Notes: generated from the letters alone by a model not told the origin. 64,000 nt of DNA from Clostridia bacterium (GCA_910576325.1 CAJTIM010000001.1:186001-250000), one strand, 5' to 3'; positions 51,525-61,146 are shown, counted from the stretch's first letter. Numbers and translations: made by a program.

Positions 51525-52523
51525 GTGAGAATAACAACAAGCGCTTTGATTAGAAATTATAAGTCCAATCTGAATAAATCCATTGGCAATCTGGATTCAG
51601 CTCGGACGAAGGTAATGACTCATCGCAAGTACACCAAGGGATTTGAGGATCCTACAGGTGCAGTGAGGGAATCTGCTCTGAATTGGAAGTATGCCAGGAA
51701 TCAGGATTACATTGATGCCATTGATGATGCGCAGTCCTTTCAGAATGCACAGGAGGATGCTATTACACAGATCAATACTCAGGCGCGTTACTTAAGCAAG
51801 CAGTATGGATTGGAAGCCATGAATGGTACCAACTGGACCTACGATGTACGTAAGACATATGCCCAGGCGTTTCGTCAGGCTCAGGAATCTATGACGATGA
51901 GTATGAATGCAACCTATGGCGATAAGTTTGTATTCGGCGGAGCAGACGGAGGGCATACGCCCTTTGAATTAAAGGATGTCAACGGAGAAAAGATGCTTTT
52001 TTATCGTGGATACGGTGTGGATCATCCGGCCATGAGTGAGATGGCAAACGAACAGGTATTTATAGATCTGGGCTTTGGCCTGACGATGGATGATACTGGA
52101 AAGGTAGCCAATTCCAGCGCTTTTAATACGGCTCTTCCGGGTATTAATGTTGTAGGTTATGGGGAGGATGATAACGGCAACAGCAAAAATCTCATTGTAC
52201 TGGCAGGTAAGATTGCTGATGAGCTGGAAAAGGAAGACTTTGATGTAGATAAGTACACGGAGCTTTTGAATGCCTTTGACGGCGCCAGAAGCCTTCTGGC
52301 GGATAACCTGACTGCCATTGGTACCAGAACAAATTTCCTGGAGACGACCAAGAGCCGTCTGGAGGATCAGCAGCTTAACCTCACAGAACAGTATGACAAT
52401 GTGGTTAATGTGGATATGGCGGAAGCAATTACAGAATTCTCCTGGGCGCAATACGCATACAATGCAGCCCTGAAGATAGGAACGAACATTCTTTCACCGT
52501 CCTTTATTGATTTTATGAATTAA
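51525..52523 (+). CDS. flgL: flagellar hook-associated protein FlgL
   Basis: Second junction protein. The 332-residue protein starts with GTG (AGGAGGG upstream), with the flagellin-like N-terminus (RITTSALIRNYKSNLNKSIG) and C-terminus (VVNVDMAEAITEFSWAQYAYNAAL). The usual N-terminal T/S-rich QMxS motifs are diverged, as in other Lachnospiraceae. Not a second flagellin, since the DDAAGL motif is absent. Confidence 0.92.
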   Translation: MRITTSALIRNYKSNLNKSIGNLDSARTKVMTHRKYTKGFEDPTGAVRESALNWKYARNQDYIDAIDDAQSFQNAQEDAITQINTQARYLSKQYGLEAMNGTNWTYDVRKTYAQAFRQAQESMTMSMNATYGDKFVFGGADGGHTPFELKDVNGEKMLFYRGYGVDHPAMSEMANEQVFIDLGFGLTMDDTGKVANSSAFNTALPGINVVGYGEDDNGNSKNLIVLAGKIADELEKEDFDVDKYTELLNAFDGARSLLADNLTAIGTRTNFLETTKSRLEDQQLNLTEQYDNVVNVDMAEAITEFSWAQYAYNAALKIGTNILSPSFIDFMN

Positions 52524-52593
52524 TAAGCAAGCGGCGGGAATGATTTTAATAGCAGTATAACGAAATTTACATGGTTTGGAGGGGAAGCATGGT

Positions 52594-53199
52594 ATGAAGC
52601 AGTTAATTAATATCACAACCGTACCCATTCAGTATGAATTGAAGATACAGAATGCGCGTATGCAGTATAAGAATGCAACTGCCGAGGTAGAGATTAGCCG
52701 GGATAAGGGTGGAATGACCATCAAGAGCCGGCCGGTAAAATTAAATATTGATTCCTTTGAGGCGCGGAACTCAGTGGTTCCCACCCCGGCCACCAGTGTT
52801 GCTCAGACAGCGCAGAAGGGACATCAGTCCGCTTATCAGGCGACGGCTCAGCTGGCGCAGGAGGGGCAGCTGATGCTGAAGGCGAAGATTGGAGAGGATG
52901 TACTGGGACAGATTTTTGCAAATCGAAATCAGCAGCCTACAGGGGAATTCGAGCTTGGATTTACGCCGTCTGCACCGGTGGATATAAGCTACGAGGCGGG
53001 AGATCTCATTATCAATTATCAGATGGATAAGCTGAATTTTGATATGAAGGTTGCCAATGGGAACTTCGAATTTGTTCCCGGAGATATTGAGCTTTCTATC
53101 ACACAGCATCCGGAGGTAAGGATTGAGTATATTGGGGGGCCGATTTATGTTCCGCCCAGTTCCGATCCGAATTTTGAACCGTTAGATGTAAGGGCTTAG
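52594..53199 (+). CDS. YviE-like (DUF6470) flagellar-locus protein
   Basis: A 201-residue protein between flgL and fliW, the same place as YviE in Bacillus subtilis. It has N-terminal ITTVPIQYELKIQNARM and C-terminal beta-strand pattern IEYIGGPIYVPPSSDPNF. Role unknown. ATG 52594 is preceded by GGAGGGG; a TTG frame from 52576 is rejected. No signal peptide or membrane segment. Confidence 0.8.
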   Translation: MKQLINITTVPIQYELKIQNARMQYKNATAEVEISRDKGGMTIKSRPVKLNIDSFEARNSVVPTPATSVAQTAQKGHQSAYQATAQLAQEGQLMLKAKIGEDVLGQIFANRNQQPTGEFELGFTPSAPVDISYEAGDLIINYQMDKLNFDMKVANGNFEFVPGDIELSITQHPEVRIEYIGGPIYVPPSSDPNFEPLDVRA

Positions 53200-53266
53200 T
53201 AATAAGCCCTTTTTCCTTTTGAAAAATCTGATTATGGCGGGATACCGCTTTTGCGGAGGTAAATGG

Positions 53267-53710
53267 ATGAAAATTAACAACAAATATTTTGGCGAAATAG
53301 AATATGCAGCAGAGGAAAAGCTGTGCTTTCCGGAGGGGCTGTTTGGATTTGAAGAGCAGAAGGAATTTCTTCCGATTCCTTTTGAGGAGGGGACAGATGC
53401 TATGATTTGTCTTCAGTCTCTTCGGGATGAGGAGCTAAGCTTTGTGCTGTTAAATCCTTTTTTGTTTTTTACAGATTACAATCCCGGAATTTCAGAGGCG
53501 GATCGCAAAGCTATCGGCTCCCCAAAGGATGAGGATATTTCTTATTATGTCATTGGTGTTTTTCGGGAGCAGCTTGGGGACAGTACCGTGAACTTGAAGG
53601 CACCAATTGCAGTCAATGCCAGAACGCGTGATGCACGGCAGATTATTTTGGAGGATTCGATTTATACCTTCCGTCATTCTCTGGGTGAGCTGAAAAAGGA
53701 GGGGGAGTAA
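53267..53710 (+). CDS. fliW: flagellar assembly factor FliW
   Basis: A 147-residue protein that binds flagellin and CsrA in turn, relieving CsrA repression of flagellin translation when flagellin is being exported. Recognisable motifs are FPEGLFGFEEQKEFLPIPF near residues 21-39, LLNPFLFF, and a C-terminal AP-x-x-VNARTRDARQIIL. GCGGAGGT precedes ATG 53267. csrA follows after one base. Confidence 0.95.
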   Translation: MKINNKYFGEIEYAAEEKLCFPEGLFGFEEQKEFLPIPFEEGTDAMICLQSLRDEELSFVLLNPFLFFTDYNPGISEADRKAIGSPKDEDISYYVIGVFREQLGDSTVNLKAPIAVNARTRDARQIILEDSIYTFRHSLGELKKEGE

Positions 53711-53711
53711 G

Positions 53712-53945
53712 ATGCTGGTTTTGCAACGAAAAAAGAATCAATCCATTATAATTAATGATAACATTGAGGTTTCTGTATTGGAGATTGGAACAGATTGGGT
53801 GAAATTAGCCTTCAATGCCCCAAAGGATGTATCCATCCTCCGCAAAGAGCTGATTGAAGCCGCCAAGGTGAACCGCGAAGCCGCCAAAGCCGATTCCGGG
53901 GCTTTGGACGCCGTGAAGAAAATGATGAAAAAAGAAGAGAAATAA
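53712..53945 (+). CDS. csrA: carbon storage regulator / translational repressor CsrA
   Basis: A 77-residue RNA-binding protein with MLVLQRKKNQSIIINDNIEV and the RNA-contact region AFNAPKDVSILRKELIE. It has a Lys/Glu-rich tail typical of Firmicute forms. GGAGGGGGAG is just upstream. Its likely target here is the flagellin leader (sites at 19682-19720), under control of the adjacent FliW. Confidence 0.96.
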   Translation: MLVLQRKKNQSIIINDNIEVSVLEIGTDWVKLAFNAPKDVSILRKELIEAAKVNREAAKADSGALDAVKKMMKKEEK

Positions 53946-53966
53946 TGCTTTAATTATTTCAGAAAA

Positions 53967-54044
53967 GACTGGAGATGATTGGAAAAATACGGGGTGAAAA
54001 TGGAAATATTTTATCCCGTATTCCCGATAGTCTCCTGTTTTTTT
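53967..54044 (+). terminator. two-tier hairpin terminator of the flgM-csrA operon
   Basis: An outer GACTGGAGA/TCTCCTGT pair and an inner AATACGGG/CCCGTATT pair (53987-53994 with 54015-54022) close just before seven T residues. Confidence 0.65.
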
Positions 54045-54128
54045 CCAATTATAGAAAAAATAGGGAAATTTGCTTGATTTCATGGGCGATTTCCAGAAAT
54101 AATTGTAATCTGTACAGGGGCAGATTGG

Positions 54129-54157
54129 TTGACAATCGAAGGTCTTTCATATATTAT
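54129..54157 (+). promoter_or_regulatory. sigma-A promoter of the transglycosylase gene
   Basis: TTGACA (54129-54134), 17 bases, TATTAT (54152-54157), close to consensus. The leader to ATG 54323 is about 155 bases with no evident known riboswitch. The 53946-54322 gap holds only this promoter and the terminator. Confidence 0.8.
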
Positions 54158-54322
54158 ATAAACTATGTTCCTCATATTTGTCCTCAAAGTAGAGACTTTT
54201 GTCTTCGAAGGGCAGAAAATGGCTGTGAATTTCCTATTTTGAAGCGGAAAAAGTAGTCATGGACCGGGGAAAAAACACATAGCTTAATAAAGAGTGTGAA
54301 GAGTAAAGGAAAAGAGGCACAT

Positions 54323-55081
54323 ATGGAGTTTAATCAGACCGCCCGGCTGAATCCGTATCTGAGCGGTGCAGGCGGACAGCAGGGCATACATACGGTTTAC
54401 GACAGCAATGCGGCGTCAGCCGGAACAAAGAGCGCGAGCTTTCAGGACAGCGTGAAAAACGCCCTTAAAACTACCGAGAGCATGGAAAGCATCTTTCAGG
54501 AAGCCGCGCAGCTCTACGGACTGGACGTCAACTTTTTAAAAGCCATCGGAAAGGCCGAATCCGGCTTCAATTCCCAAGCGGTATCCTCCGCCGGCGCACA
54601 GGGCGTTATGCAGCTTATGCCGGCCACGGCCCGCTCCTTGGGGGTGGAGGACAGCTTTGATGCCCGCAGCAACATTATGGGCGGGGCAAAATACATTGCC
54701 GGACTTCTGGAACGTTATCAGGGCAACAAGGCCCTTGCCTTAAGCGCCTACAATGCCGGCAGCGGTAACGTGGAGAAATACGGCGGTATTCCGCCCTTCA
54801 AAGAGACACAGAATTATGTGCAGAAGGTTCTCTCCTATGCCGGGGAGGACATGGATCTGAGCGGTATCCTGACCACAGGGGCGGCAGGAGGCAGCGCCTA
54901 CCAGTCCGCTGTCGATCTTCTTTCCCAGTTGGCGGCCGGGACAGGCAGCATGGGACTTGCATTCAGCCAGGAGGACGCCCAGTATATGGTGGAGCTGATG
55001 CGGCTTAAGATGGAAACCATGTTCAACTCACAGGTGCTCTCCGACGAGGAGGAGAGCGGCGCCGTAGACTCCCTAATATAA
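54323..55081 (+). CDS. lytic transglycosylase (SLT domain)
   Basis: A 252-residue peptidoglycan hydrolase. The SLT domain spans about 60-180, with the catalytic Glu in GKAESGFNSQAVSS, and with AQGVMQLMPATARSLGV and SAYNAGSGNV. No signal peptide is visible, which fits export through the flagellar apparatus to open the wall for the rod, as for FlgJ-like enzymes. It lies directly before flgB. The GTG frame start 54296 has no SD; ATG 54323 has AAAGGAAAAGAGG upstream. Confidence 0.88.
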   Translation: MEFNQTARLNPYLSGAGGQQGIHTVYDSNAASAGTKSASFQDSVKNALKTTESMESIFQEAAQLYGLDVNFLKAIGKAESGFNSQAVSSAGAQGVMQLMPATARSLGVEDSFDARSNIMGGAKYIAGLLERYQGNKALALSAYNAGSGNVEKYGGIPPFKETQNYVQKVLSYAGEDMDLSGILTTGAAGGSAYQSAVDLLSQLAAGTGSMGLAFSQEDAQYMVELMRLKMETMFNSQVLSDEEESGAVDSLI

Positions 55082-55141
55082 CGGAATATTCGGACAGATA
55101 AATAGCCGGTGTATCCTGCCGAACATGGTAATCAGGACGAC

Positions 55142-55171
55142 GTTTTACAGCAATAAAAACGCTGTCAAAAC
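55142..55171 (+). terminator. possible weak terminator after the transglycosylase
   Basis: GTTTTACAGC pairs with GCTGTCAAAAC (one bulge) over a nine-base loop, followed by a TTGTTATTTT stretch. Confidence 0.4.
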
Positions 55172-55204
55172 TTGTTATTTTAATAAAATTCCAAGAGTTT
55201 TTTG

Positions 55205-55233
55205 TTGAAAAAAAACGAAAAAAGTATTAAAAT
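55205..55233 (+). promoter_or_regulatory. sigma-A promoter of the flgB-fliE-fliF operon
   Basis: TTGAAA (55205-55210), 17 bases, TAAAAT (55228-55233), preceded by an A-rich tract like an UP element. It fits transcription of early (hook-basal body) genes by the housekeeping factor. Confidence 0.65.
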
Positions 55234-55308
55234 GTAGTGTAAGGTATTTTATAGTGGGAAGAATTGCGGCCGACAGAGATGCCGGCACAGCGGAAGGGAA
55301 GATTAATT

Positions 55309-55692
55309 ATGAATCTGATGTTTGGAAATTCCATTTCCATGACTTCAAAGTCCTTAGATTTTTTGTGGGCAAAGCAGCTTACCATCGCTCACAATCTGTC
55401 CAATGTTGACACGCCCGGTTACAAGTCCAAGTATGTAACCTTTGAGGACGAATATCAAAACCGTCTGAAGCTTGCGAGAGCCACAGGGAACGCTTCCCGG
55501 ACCCGCAGCATCATAGAGAACTCCTTCTATACGGTAAATGAAACGGAAAGCTCGGCCCGACTGGACGATAACAACGTCAACGCTGATGCCGAGGAAGTGG
55601 AGATGGCAAGAGCGCAGCTTCAGTATCAGTATGTGCTGAATGCCATGAACAGTGATTTTTCCAGACTGAGGGGCGTAATCAAGGGCCAGTAA
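55309..55692 (+). CDS. flgB: flagellar basal body rod protein FlgB
   Basis: A 127-residue proximal rod protein. It carries the rod signature IAHNLSNVDTPGYKSKYVTFE and the C-terminal VEMARAQLQYQYVLNAM, then a helix with FSRLRGVI. AAGGGAA precedes ATG 55309. In most bacteria flgC follows immediately; here the next gene is fliE. Confidence 0.94.
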   Translation: MNLMFGNSISMTSKSLDFLWAKQLTIAHNLSNVDTPGYKSKYVTFEDEYQNRLKLARATGNASRTRSIIENSFYTVNETESSARLDDNNVNADAEEVEMARAQLQYQYVLNAMNSDFSRLRGVIKGQ

Positions 55693-55789
55693 ACAAAAGG
55701 CCGCAGGCGACAGCGCTCCCTTGCGGGAGGAAGCAGGAATCCCGGGGAGCTTGTAAGAGATAGACTAGAAAAAGGATGAGAAGCTTACT

Positions 55790-56152
55790 ATGAGTGATAT
55801 GTTTATTACACCAATGACACCAGTCAATTTTATGCAGGGGGTGAACGGTACAACCGGCGTGTCCGACGTGCTGGGAACCTTCGGCGCTTTCGGAACACTC
55901 GGAGGCGTGGAAAAGCCGGATGAGGAGAATACCTCCCTGTTCGGCAGTATTTTCGGAGATATGATCAGCAATGTGGCGGAGCTGGAGGACAATTACATGA
56001 AGCAGCAGTACCTCCTTTCCACCGGACAGCTTGACGATCCCCACACGGTTCCCATTGCCGGGTCGGAGCTTCAGTTGGCTACGGATTTGCTGGTGCAGAT
56101 GCGCAATAAGGCTTTGGAAGCCTATAATTCACTGATTACCATATCCATGTAG
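55790..56152 (+). CDS. fliE: flagellar hook-basal body protein FliE
   Basis: A 120-residue protein linking MS-ring and rod. The conserved C-terminal half reads ELQLATDLLVQMRNKALEAYNSLITISM (given here as two parts, LATDLLVQMRNKAL and EAYNSLITISM). The N-terminus is longer and Gly/Phe-rich. Between flgB and this gene are only 97 non-coding bases; flgC is absent. Confidence 0.92.
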   Translation: MSDMFITPMTPVNFMQGVNGTTGVSDVLGTFGAFGTLGGVEKPDEENTSLFGSIFGDMISNVAELEDNYMKQQYLLSTGQLDDPHTVPIAGSELQLATDLLVQMRNKALEAYNSLITISM

Positions 56153-56342
56153 GATTCTTTAGGATAAATACGTTAAGTACATCTTCTTGGGTGCAATTGA
56201 TTTACACGTACAGGCAGATGTATTTTGCGTGTTGTAAGGAATGTGCTGCGCGGCAGCGTGCCCCGAGAGAAGCATGGCGCCAAAGCGTATGCGGTAAGTA
56301 AGATAATTCCACAGATTAACATAGAAGGGAAAAGAAACGACC

Positions 56343-57971
56343 ATGAATGTAAAAGAACGGTTAGAACAGTTAAAGGCGGTTGTTTCTAAGCTGGAGAGCA
56401 GGACAAAAAAGATTATACTGGCCGGTCTTGCGGGCCTGATTGTTTTTGCTGTTGCAATAGCCCTGCTTCTGAACAGAAACAGTGGTTATGCGGAACTGTT
56501 TTCCGGCCTGAATGCGGAAGAAGCCCAGGAAATTATGGGTAAGCTCCAGGAAATGGAGATTGATTACCAGTATTCCGAGGAGGGCGTGATCCGGGTGCCG
56601 GAAAATATTCTGGACCAGACAAGGGCAAGCCTGGCCTTCGAGGGATATCCCAAGAGCGGCTTCGGCTACCAGGTATACACCGAGAATGCGGGCCTGATGA
56701 CTACGGATACGGACAAAGACCGGTATGCACTGTACGATCTGCAGAACCGGATTGCAGCTACCATCCGGGTCATAGACGGGGTTCAGGATGCCAAAGTAAC
56801 CATTGCATTGGGAGAGCAGCGTAAATATGTCTTGACAGAGGAAGCTCTTGACGAGACTACGGCCCACGTTATGATGACGATGGAGAACGGCGCTTCCCCC
56901 AGTCTGGAACAGGCAAAGGCAGTTCAGCTGTTGGTGGCTTCCGGCGTTCCGGGACTGGAGCCGGAGAATGTGGCGGTCATTGACAGCGCTACGGGAAAAG
57001 AGATCAATACCGCAGAGGAAGAAAAGACCGGTATGGACAGCGAGGACGCGGACGAGATTGCGCGGATGGTGGAGGATCAGATTTGCGAGAAGGTGCTCCA
57101 TGTGCTGATTCCCTTCTACGGGGAGGAGAACATCTACGTATCCGCCAAGGCCCAGATTAACATGCAGACTCTTCTTCGGGAGAGCATTACATATACGACG
57201 CCGGATAAGATCAATCAGGACGACAAGACAGGAATTGTTTCCCATGATCAGGGAACCATTGAAATCTCCGGCACCAAGGACGCGGTGGAAGGCGGCGTTG
57301 CCGGAGCCGAGACAAACGCGGATACTCCGGTATACGACACGGGAGCCGAAGAGGACGGCGTAGAGGGCTACGGAGCCAGAAGCTGGGACAAAGAGTTCCT
57401 GGTAAATCAGATTAAGGAGCAGGGGCAGATTACCCCGGGCGCTCTGGAAGATCTGACCGTGTCCGTGGCAGTCAACGGCGACAGCTACGGCAGTCTCACC
57501 GTAGGCGACCTGCGGTCCCTGGTGGGCAACGCGGCAGGAATTGCGGAAATTGACTGGAACAGCAAGATTTCCGTTGTCAGCGGTCCGTTCTATCAGGATA
57601 CCTTCCAGCCGGAAGAGCCGGAGGAAGAGGGCGGCGTATTCAGCAAAATGGTTTCCAGCCCCATCTTCTATATTCTGTTAGTGATTGTACTGGTACTGCT
57701 GATTGTGGCCATTGTTCTTCTGGTGCTGAACAACAAGCGTAAAAAGAAAAAGGCAGCGGAAGAGGCGGCAGCGGCTGCTGCGGCGGCAGAAGGAGATGCT
57801 GCGGCTATCCTGGAGCAGATGCCCAACTTTGACTTTAACAAAGAGATTCTTGAGTTCCAGAATGACAGAGGCATGGAATTGAAGCAGCATATCCGTGACT
57901 TTACGGAGGAGAATCCTGAGATTTCCGCCCAATTACTGAAAACCTGGCTGAACGGTGGGGGAGGCGAGTAA
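56343..57971 (+). CDS. fliF: flagellar MS-ring protein FliF
   Basis: A 542-residue inner-membrane ring protein. TM1 is at about 25-45 (IILAGLAGLIVFAVAIALLL). The ring-building domains follow, with LFSGLNAEEAQEIM, then VPENILDQTRASLAFEGYPKSG (in two parts). TM2 is near 440-460, and a C-terminal FliG-binding tail ends the protein. It is followed by fliG after 2 bases. The 190 bases before it (56153-56342) contain a small GCTGC/GCAGC hairpin and no gene. Confidence 0.97.
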   Translation: MNVKERLEQLKAVVSKLESRTKKIILAGLAGLIVFAVAIALLLNRNSGYAELFSGLNAEEAQEIMGKLQEMEIDYQYSEEGVIRVPENILDQTRASLAFEGYPKSGFGYQVYTENAGLMTTDTDKDRYALYDLQNRIAATIRVIDGVQDAKVTIALGEQRKYVLTEEALDETTAHVMMTMENGASPSLEQAKAVQLLVASGVPGLEPENVAVIDSATGKEINTAEEEKTGMDSEDADEIARMVEDQICEKVLHVLIPFYGEENIYVSAKAQINMQTLLRESITYTTPDKINQDDKTGIVSHDQGTIEISGTKDAVEGGVAGAETNADTPVYDTGAEEDGVEGYGARSWDKEFLVNQIKEQGQITPGALEDLTVSVAVNGDSYGSLTVGDLRSLVGNAAGIAEIDWNSKISVVSGPFYQDTFQPEEPEEEGGVFSKMVSSPIFYILLVIVLVLLIVAIVLLVLNNKRKKKKAAEEAAAAAAAAEGDAAAILEQMPNFDFNKEILEFQNDRGMELKQHIRDFTEENPEISAQLLKTWLNGGGGE

Positions 57972-57973
57972 CC

Positions 57974-58990
57974 ATGAGCAGTGAAATGATAGAAGAGATT
58001 ACCCCGGAACAGAAAGCGGCGGCGGTTATTGTCTCAATGGGAGCGGACAAAGCATCCCTGATCTATAAGCATTTGAGTGAGGACGATATTGAGAAGCTGA
58101 CCCTTGAGGTTGCAAAGCTGAAGCATCTGGAGGCGGATCAGACAGCCGATATTCTGGATGAGTTTTATAAGTCCTGTATGACCCAGAAGGTGGTGACGGA
58201 CGGCGGTATGGAGTACGCCCGTTCCGTACTGGAGAAGGCTTTCGGAGAGTCCACGGCCCAGCAGCTGTTGGAGCGTGTGACCAAGTTTCTGAAGGTCCGG
58301 CCCTTTGAGTTTATCAGGAAGTCCGACCCCAAGAACCTGTATACCTTCCTGGCTCATGAGCGTCCTCAGACCATAGCCCTGGTGCTGTCCTATGCGGACG
58401 CGGACCAGGCGGCGGGCGTTATCAGCAATCTGCCCAAGGACGTGTCCATCCAGGTAGTGGAGTGCATCGCCCGGCTGGAAAGCGTATCCCCGGAGGCCAT
58501 CAAGATTGTGGAAAATCAGCTCCGGCGGCGGTTCGAGAATATTATGACAACCGACTACACGGCTATCGGCGGTATTGATTACATTGCGGACGTTATGAAC
58601 AATATGGACCGCAGCAACGAGAAGTTTATTTTCGACGAACTGGCTAAGCGGGATGAAGAGCTTACCGAGACCATCCGCAAGAAGATGTTCGTATTTGAAG
58701 ATATCCTTAGTCTTGACAACCGTTCCATTCAGAGATTTGTCCGGGACTGCGATGTCAAGGATCTGGTGTACGCCCTCAAGGGCAGCGACGAGAATGTCCG
58801 GCAGGTTATCTTTGCCAACATGTCCGGACGTATGGCGGAGAGTATCCAGTCCGACCTGGAGATTACGGTCAACGTGCTCCGAAAGGATGTGGAGGAAGCC
58901 CAGCAGAGAATCGTCGGCGTTATCCGGCGTCTGGAGGCTGCCGGTGAGCTGATTATCGTTAAGGGCGGAAAGGATGAGATCATTGTCTAG
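57974..58990 (+). CDS. fliG: flagellar motor switch protein FliG
   Basis: A 338-residue rotor protein binding FliF and transmitting torque. The N-terminal domain (EQKAAAVIVSMGADKASLIY), the middle domain with EHPQ-like HERPQTIALVLSY, and the C-terminal torque helix (FVFEDILSLDNRSIQRFV, VKDLVYALKGSDENV) are all present. The C-terminus overlaps fliH by 17 bases. Confidence 0.97.
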   Translation: MSSEMIEEITPEQKAAAVIVSMGADKASLIYKHLSEDDIEKLTLEVAKLKHLEADQTADILDEFYKSCMTQKVVTDGGMEYARSVLEKAFGESTAQQLLERVTKFLKVRPFEFIRKSDPKNLYTFLAHERPQTIALVLSYADADQAAGVISNLPKDVSIQVVECIARLESVSPEAIKIVENQLRRRFENIMTTDYTAIGGIDYIADVMNNMDRSNEKFIFDELAKRDEELTETIRKKMFVFEDILSLDNRSIQRFVRDCDVKDLVYALKGSDENVRQVIFANMSGRMAESIQSDLEITVNVLRKDVEEAQQRIVGVIRRLEAAGELIIVKGGKDEIIV

Positions 58991-59795
58991 GGTAGTCAAA
59001 GGCAGAAAAGCCATCGATGTGACGGAGATGTATCAATTCTTCTCGGACTTCGCACTGGAGGAAGAGAAGGAGGAGGAAGCGCCCGAGACAGAAGAGGAAG
59101 CGGCCGCCCGGGAAGCGGAGGAAGCAGCCAAAAGAGCGGCGGAGGAAGAGGAGGCCCGCATCCGGGCCGAGAAAGAAGCTGCTGAAAAGGAGCGCGCCAG
59201 TGCAATACTGGCGGAGGCCCGAAGAGAAGCGGATCAGATTCTGGAGGATGCGAGAGCGCAGGCGAAGCTTCTGCGGGAGGAAGCCTACGAGGAGGGTCAC
59301 CAGGAAGGCGTCAAGGCCGGAGTGGAGGAAGCCCAGTTAAAATGCCAGGCTCTGTACGAGGAGGAGGTTGAGAGCTTCCGAAGGGAGGCCGCCGAATTTA
59401 TGGACACCATCCGCCGGGAAAAGAGCATGGTCATGGAAAAGTATCTGGACGATCTGAAGCGGACCGTTCTGACCATTGCGGAAAAGGTCATTCACATCAG
59501 TTTGAAATCCAGTGAGAATGTGATCCACCGCATGATCCTTGCCGCCACCGACAAGCTGAAAAAGACGGAGTGGGCGAAGATCTATATTACCAAATGCGGC
59601 ACGGAGATTTCCATGAACACGGATGTGGAATTTTTAAACGCTCTGTCCCATCTGTCGGACAATGTGAAGATTGTAGCGATGGACAGCGACGAGGAGGGCA
59701 TCTGCATTATCGAGCTGCCCGAGGAGATCATAGACGCCAGTGTCAGCACACAGCTTGAAAATATCAAGGATATCCTGAACAATGCCCGGGTATAG
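58974..59795 (+). CDS. fliH: flagellar assembly protein FliH
   Basis: A 273-residue regulator of the export ATPase FliI. It has a Glu/Ala-rich coiled-coil N-terminal half (EEEAAAREAEEAAKRAAEEE) and a V-ATPase-subunit-E-like C-terminal domain. A TTG at 58983 (giving LSRVVKG) is an alternative start that matches other FliH N-termini; ATG 58974 is kept. It lies between fliG and fliI, the usual order. Confidence 0.9.
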   Translation: MRSLSRVVKGRKAIDVTEMYQFFSDFALEEEKEEEAPETEEEAAAREAEEAAKRAAEEEEARIRAEKEAAEKERASAILAEARREADQILEDARAQAKLLREEAYEEGHQEGVKAGVEEAQLKCQALYEEEVESFRREAAEFMDTIRREKSMVMEKYLDDLKRTVLTIAEKVIHISLKSSENVIHRMILAATDKLKKTEWAKIYITKCGTEISMNTDVEFLNALSHLSDNVKIVAMDSDEEGICIIELPEEIIDASVSTQLENIKDILNNARV

Positions 59796-59844
59796 CGGAA
59801 GAAACCGAAGCCCCGGGGTTTGGGAATAAGGAGAGGAAGATGGC

Positions 59845-61146
59845 ATGTTTGCAGAGCTGCCCAATCTGATATCCAATGCGGAAACCGTCAGCTACATAGG
59901 AAAAATCGAGAATATCGTGGGAATGGCTATGGAAGCATCGGGAAACCGGGCCAGTATCGGAGACATTGCCATGATTTACAATGAAGATAAGAAACGGCAG
60001 ATTCCCGTTGAGGTAGTGGGCTTTAAGGATGGCAGAAGCCAGCTGATGGCCTACGAGAATATGAGCGGAATCTCCGCAGGCAGCTTTGTACGCAACACCA
60101 GAAAGCGCCTGAAGATACCGGTAGGAGAGTTCCTCCGGGGACGAATCATAGACGCCCTGGGGAATCCGATGGATGATTTGGGACCTTTTGAGTCCCAGCA
60201 GCATTATTATGTAGAGAACCCCTATATCAACCCCCTGACACGTCCTCCCATTACGGACACCCTGGAGTTCGGCATCAAGGCCATTGACGGTCTGAACACC
60301 GTGGGAAAGGGGCAGAGAATCGGGATTTTCGCCGGCAGCGGTGTGGGTAAAAGTACCCTGCTCGGCATGATAGCAAGAAATGTAAAGGCAGACATCAATG
60401 TGATTGCTCTGGTGGGAGAGCGAGGCCGCGAGGTTCGGGAGTTTATTGAGAAGGACTTGGGGCCGGAAGGACTTAAGCGTTCGATACTCGTTGTGGCTAC
60501 CTCCGATCAGCCGGCTATGCTGCGTATGAAATGCCCCCTTGTGGCGACTACCATTGCGGAGTACTTCAAGGACCAGGGAAAAGATGTTCTGCTGATGATG
60601 GATTCGCTCACGCGATTTGCTATGGCACAGAGAGAGATCGGGCTTGCTACCGGAGAGCCGCCGGTGGCAAGAGGCTATACGCCGTCCATCTACGCGGAGT
60701 TTCCGAAGCTTTTGGAGCGAAGCGGAAAGTTTGAGAAGGGTTCCATCACCGGGATTTATACGGTACTGGTGGAGGGCGACGATACCAATGAGCCAATAGC
60801 CGATACGGTCCGGGGTATTCTGGACGGACATATCGTGTTATCCAGAAAGCTTGCCAATGAGAACCATTTTCCGGCCATCGACATCGGAGCCAGCATTTCC
60901 CGTCTGATGGTAAATATCGTTCCCGAGGAGCACCAGAGGCTGGCGGCTAAGATGCGGGACCTTTTAAGCGTCTACAACAAAAATGAAGACTTGATTTCCA
61001 TCGGAGCCTACAAAGCAGGCACGAATCCGCGTCTGGATACGGCGGTGGGGAAGATTGATGCGGTCAATGAGTATCTGATGCAGCGGATTGCGGATAACTT
61101 TTCCATTGAAGAGGATTTGGCGGCCATGCGCAAGATTCTGGCGTAA
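59845..61146 (+). CDS. fliI: flagellum-specific ATPase FliI
   Basis: A 433-residue export ATPase related to F1-beta. The P-loop is GIFAGSGVGKSTLLG near 165-180, Walker B VLLMMDSLTRFAMAQREIG, and the family signature PPVARGYTPSIYAE. GGAGAGGAAG precedes ATG 59845. Works with FliH and FliJ, its neighbours. Confidence 0.97.
   Translation: MFAELPNLISNAETVSYIGKIENIVGMAMEASGNRASIGDIAMIYNEDKKRQIPVEVVGFKDGRSQLMAYENMSGISAGSFVRNTRKRLKIPVGEFLRGRIIDALGNPMDDLGPFESQQHYYVENPYINPLTRPPITDTLEFGIKAIDGLNTVGKGQRIGIFAGSGVGKSTLLGMIARNVKADINVIALVGERGREVREFIEKDLGPEGLKRSILVVATSDQPAMLRMKCPLVATTIAEYFKDQGKDVLLMMDSLTRFAMAQREIGLATGEPPVARGYTPSIYAEFPKLLERSGKFEKGSITGIYTVLVEGDDTNEPIADTVRGILDGHIVLSRKLANENHFPAIDIGASISRLMVNIVPEEHQRLAAKMRDLLSVYNKNEDLISIGAYKAGTNPRLDTAVGKIDAVNEYLMQRIADNFSIEEDLAAMRKILA

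Noticed and set aside
51525..52523. second flagellin
   Set aside because: The ends resemble flagellin, but the DDAAGLAIS signature is absent and the gene follows flgK, so FlgL is the better call.
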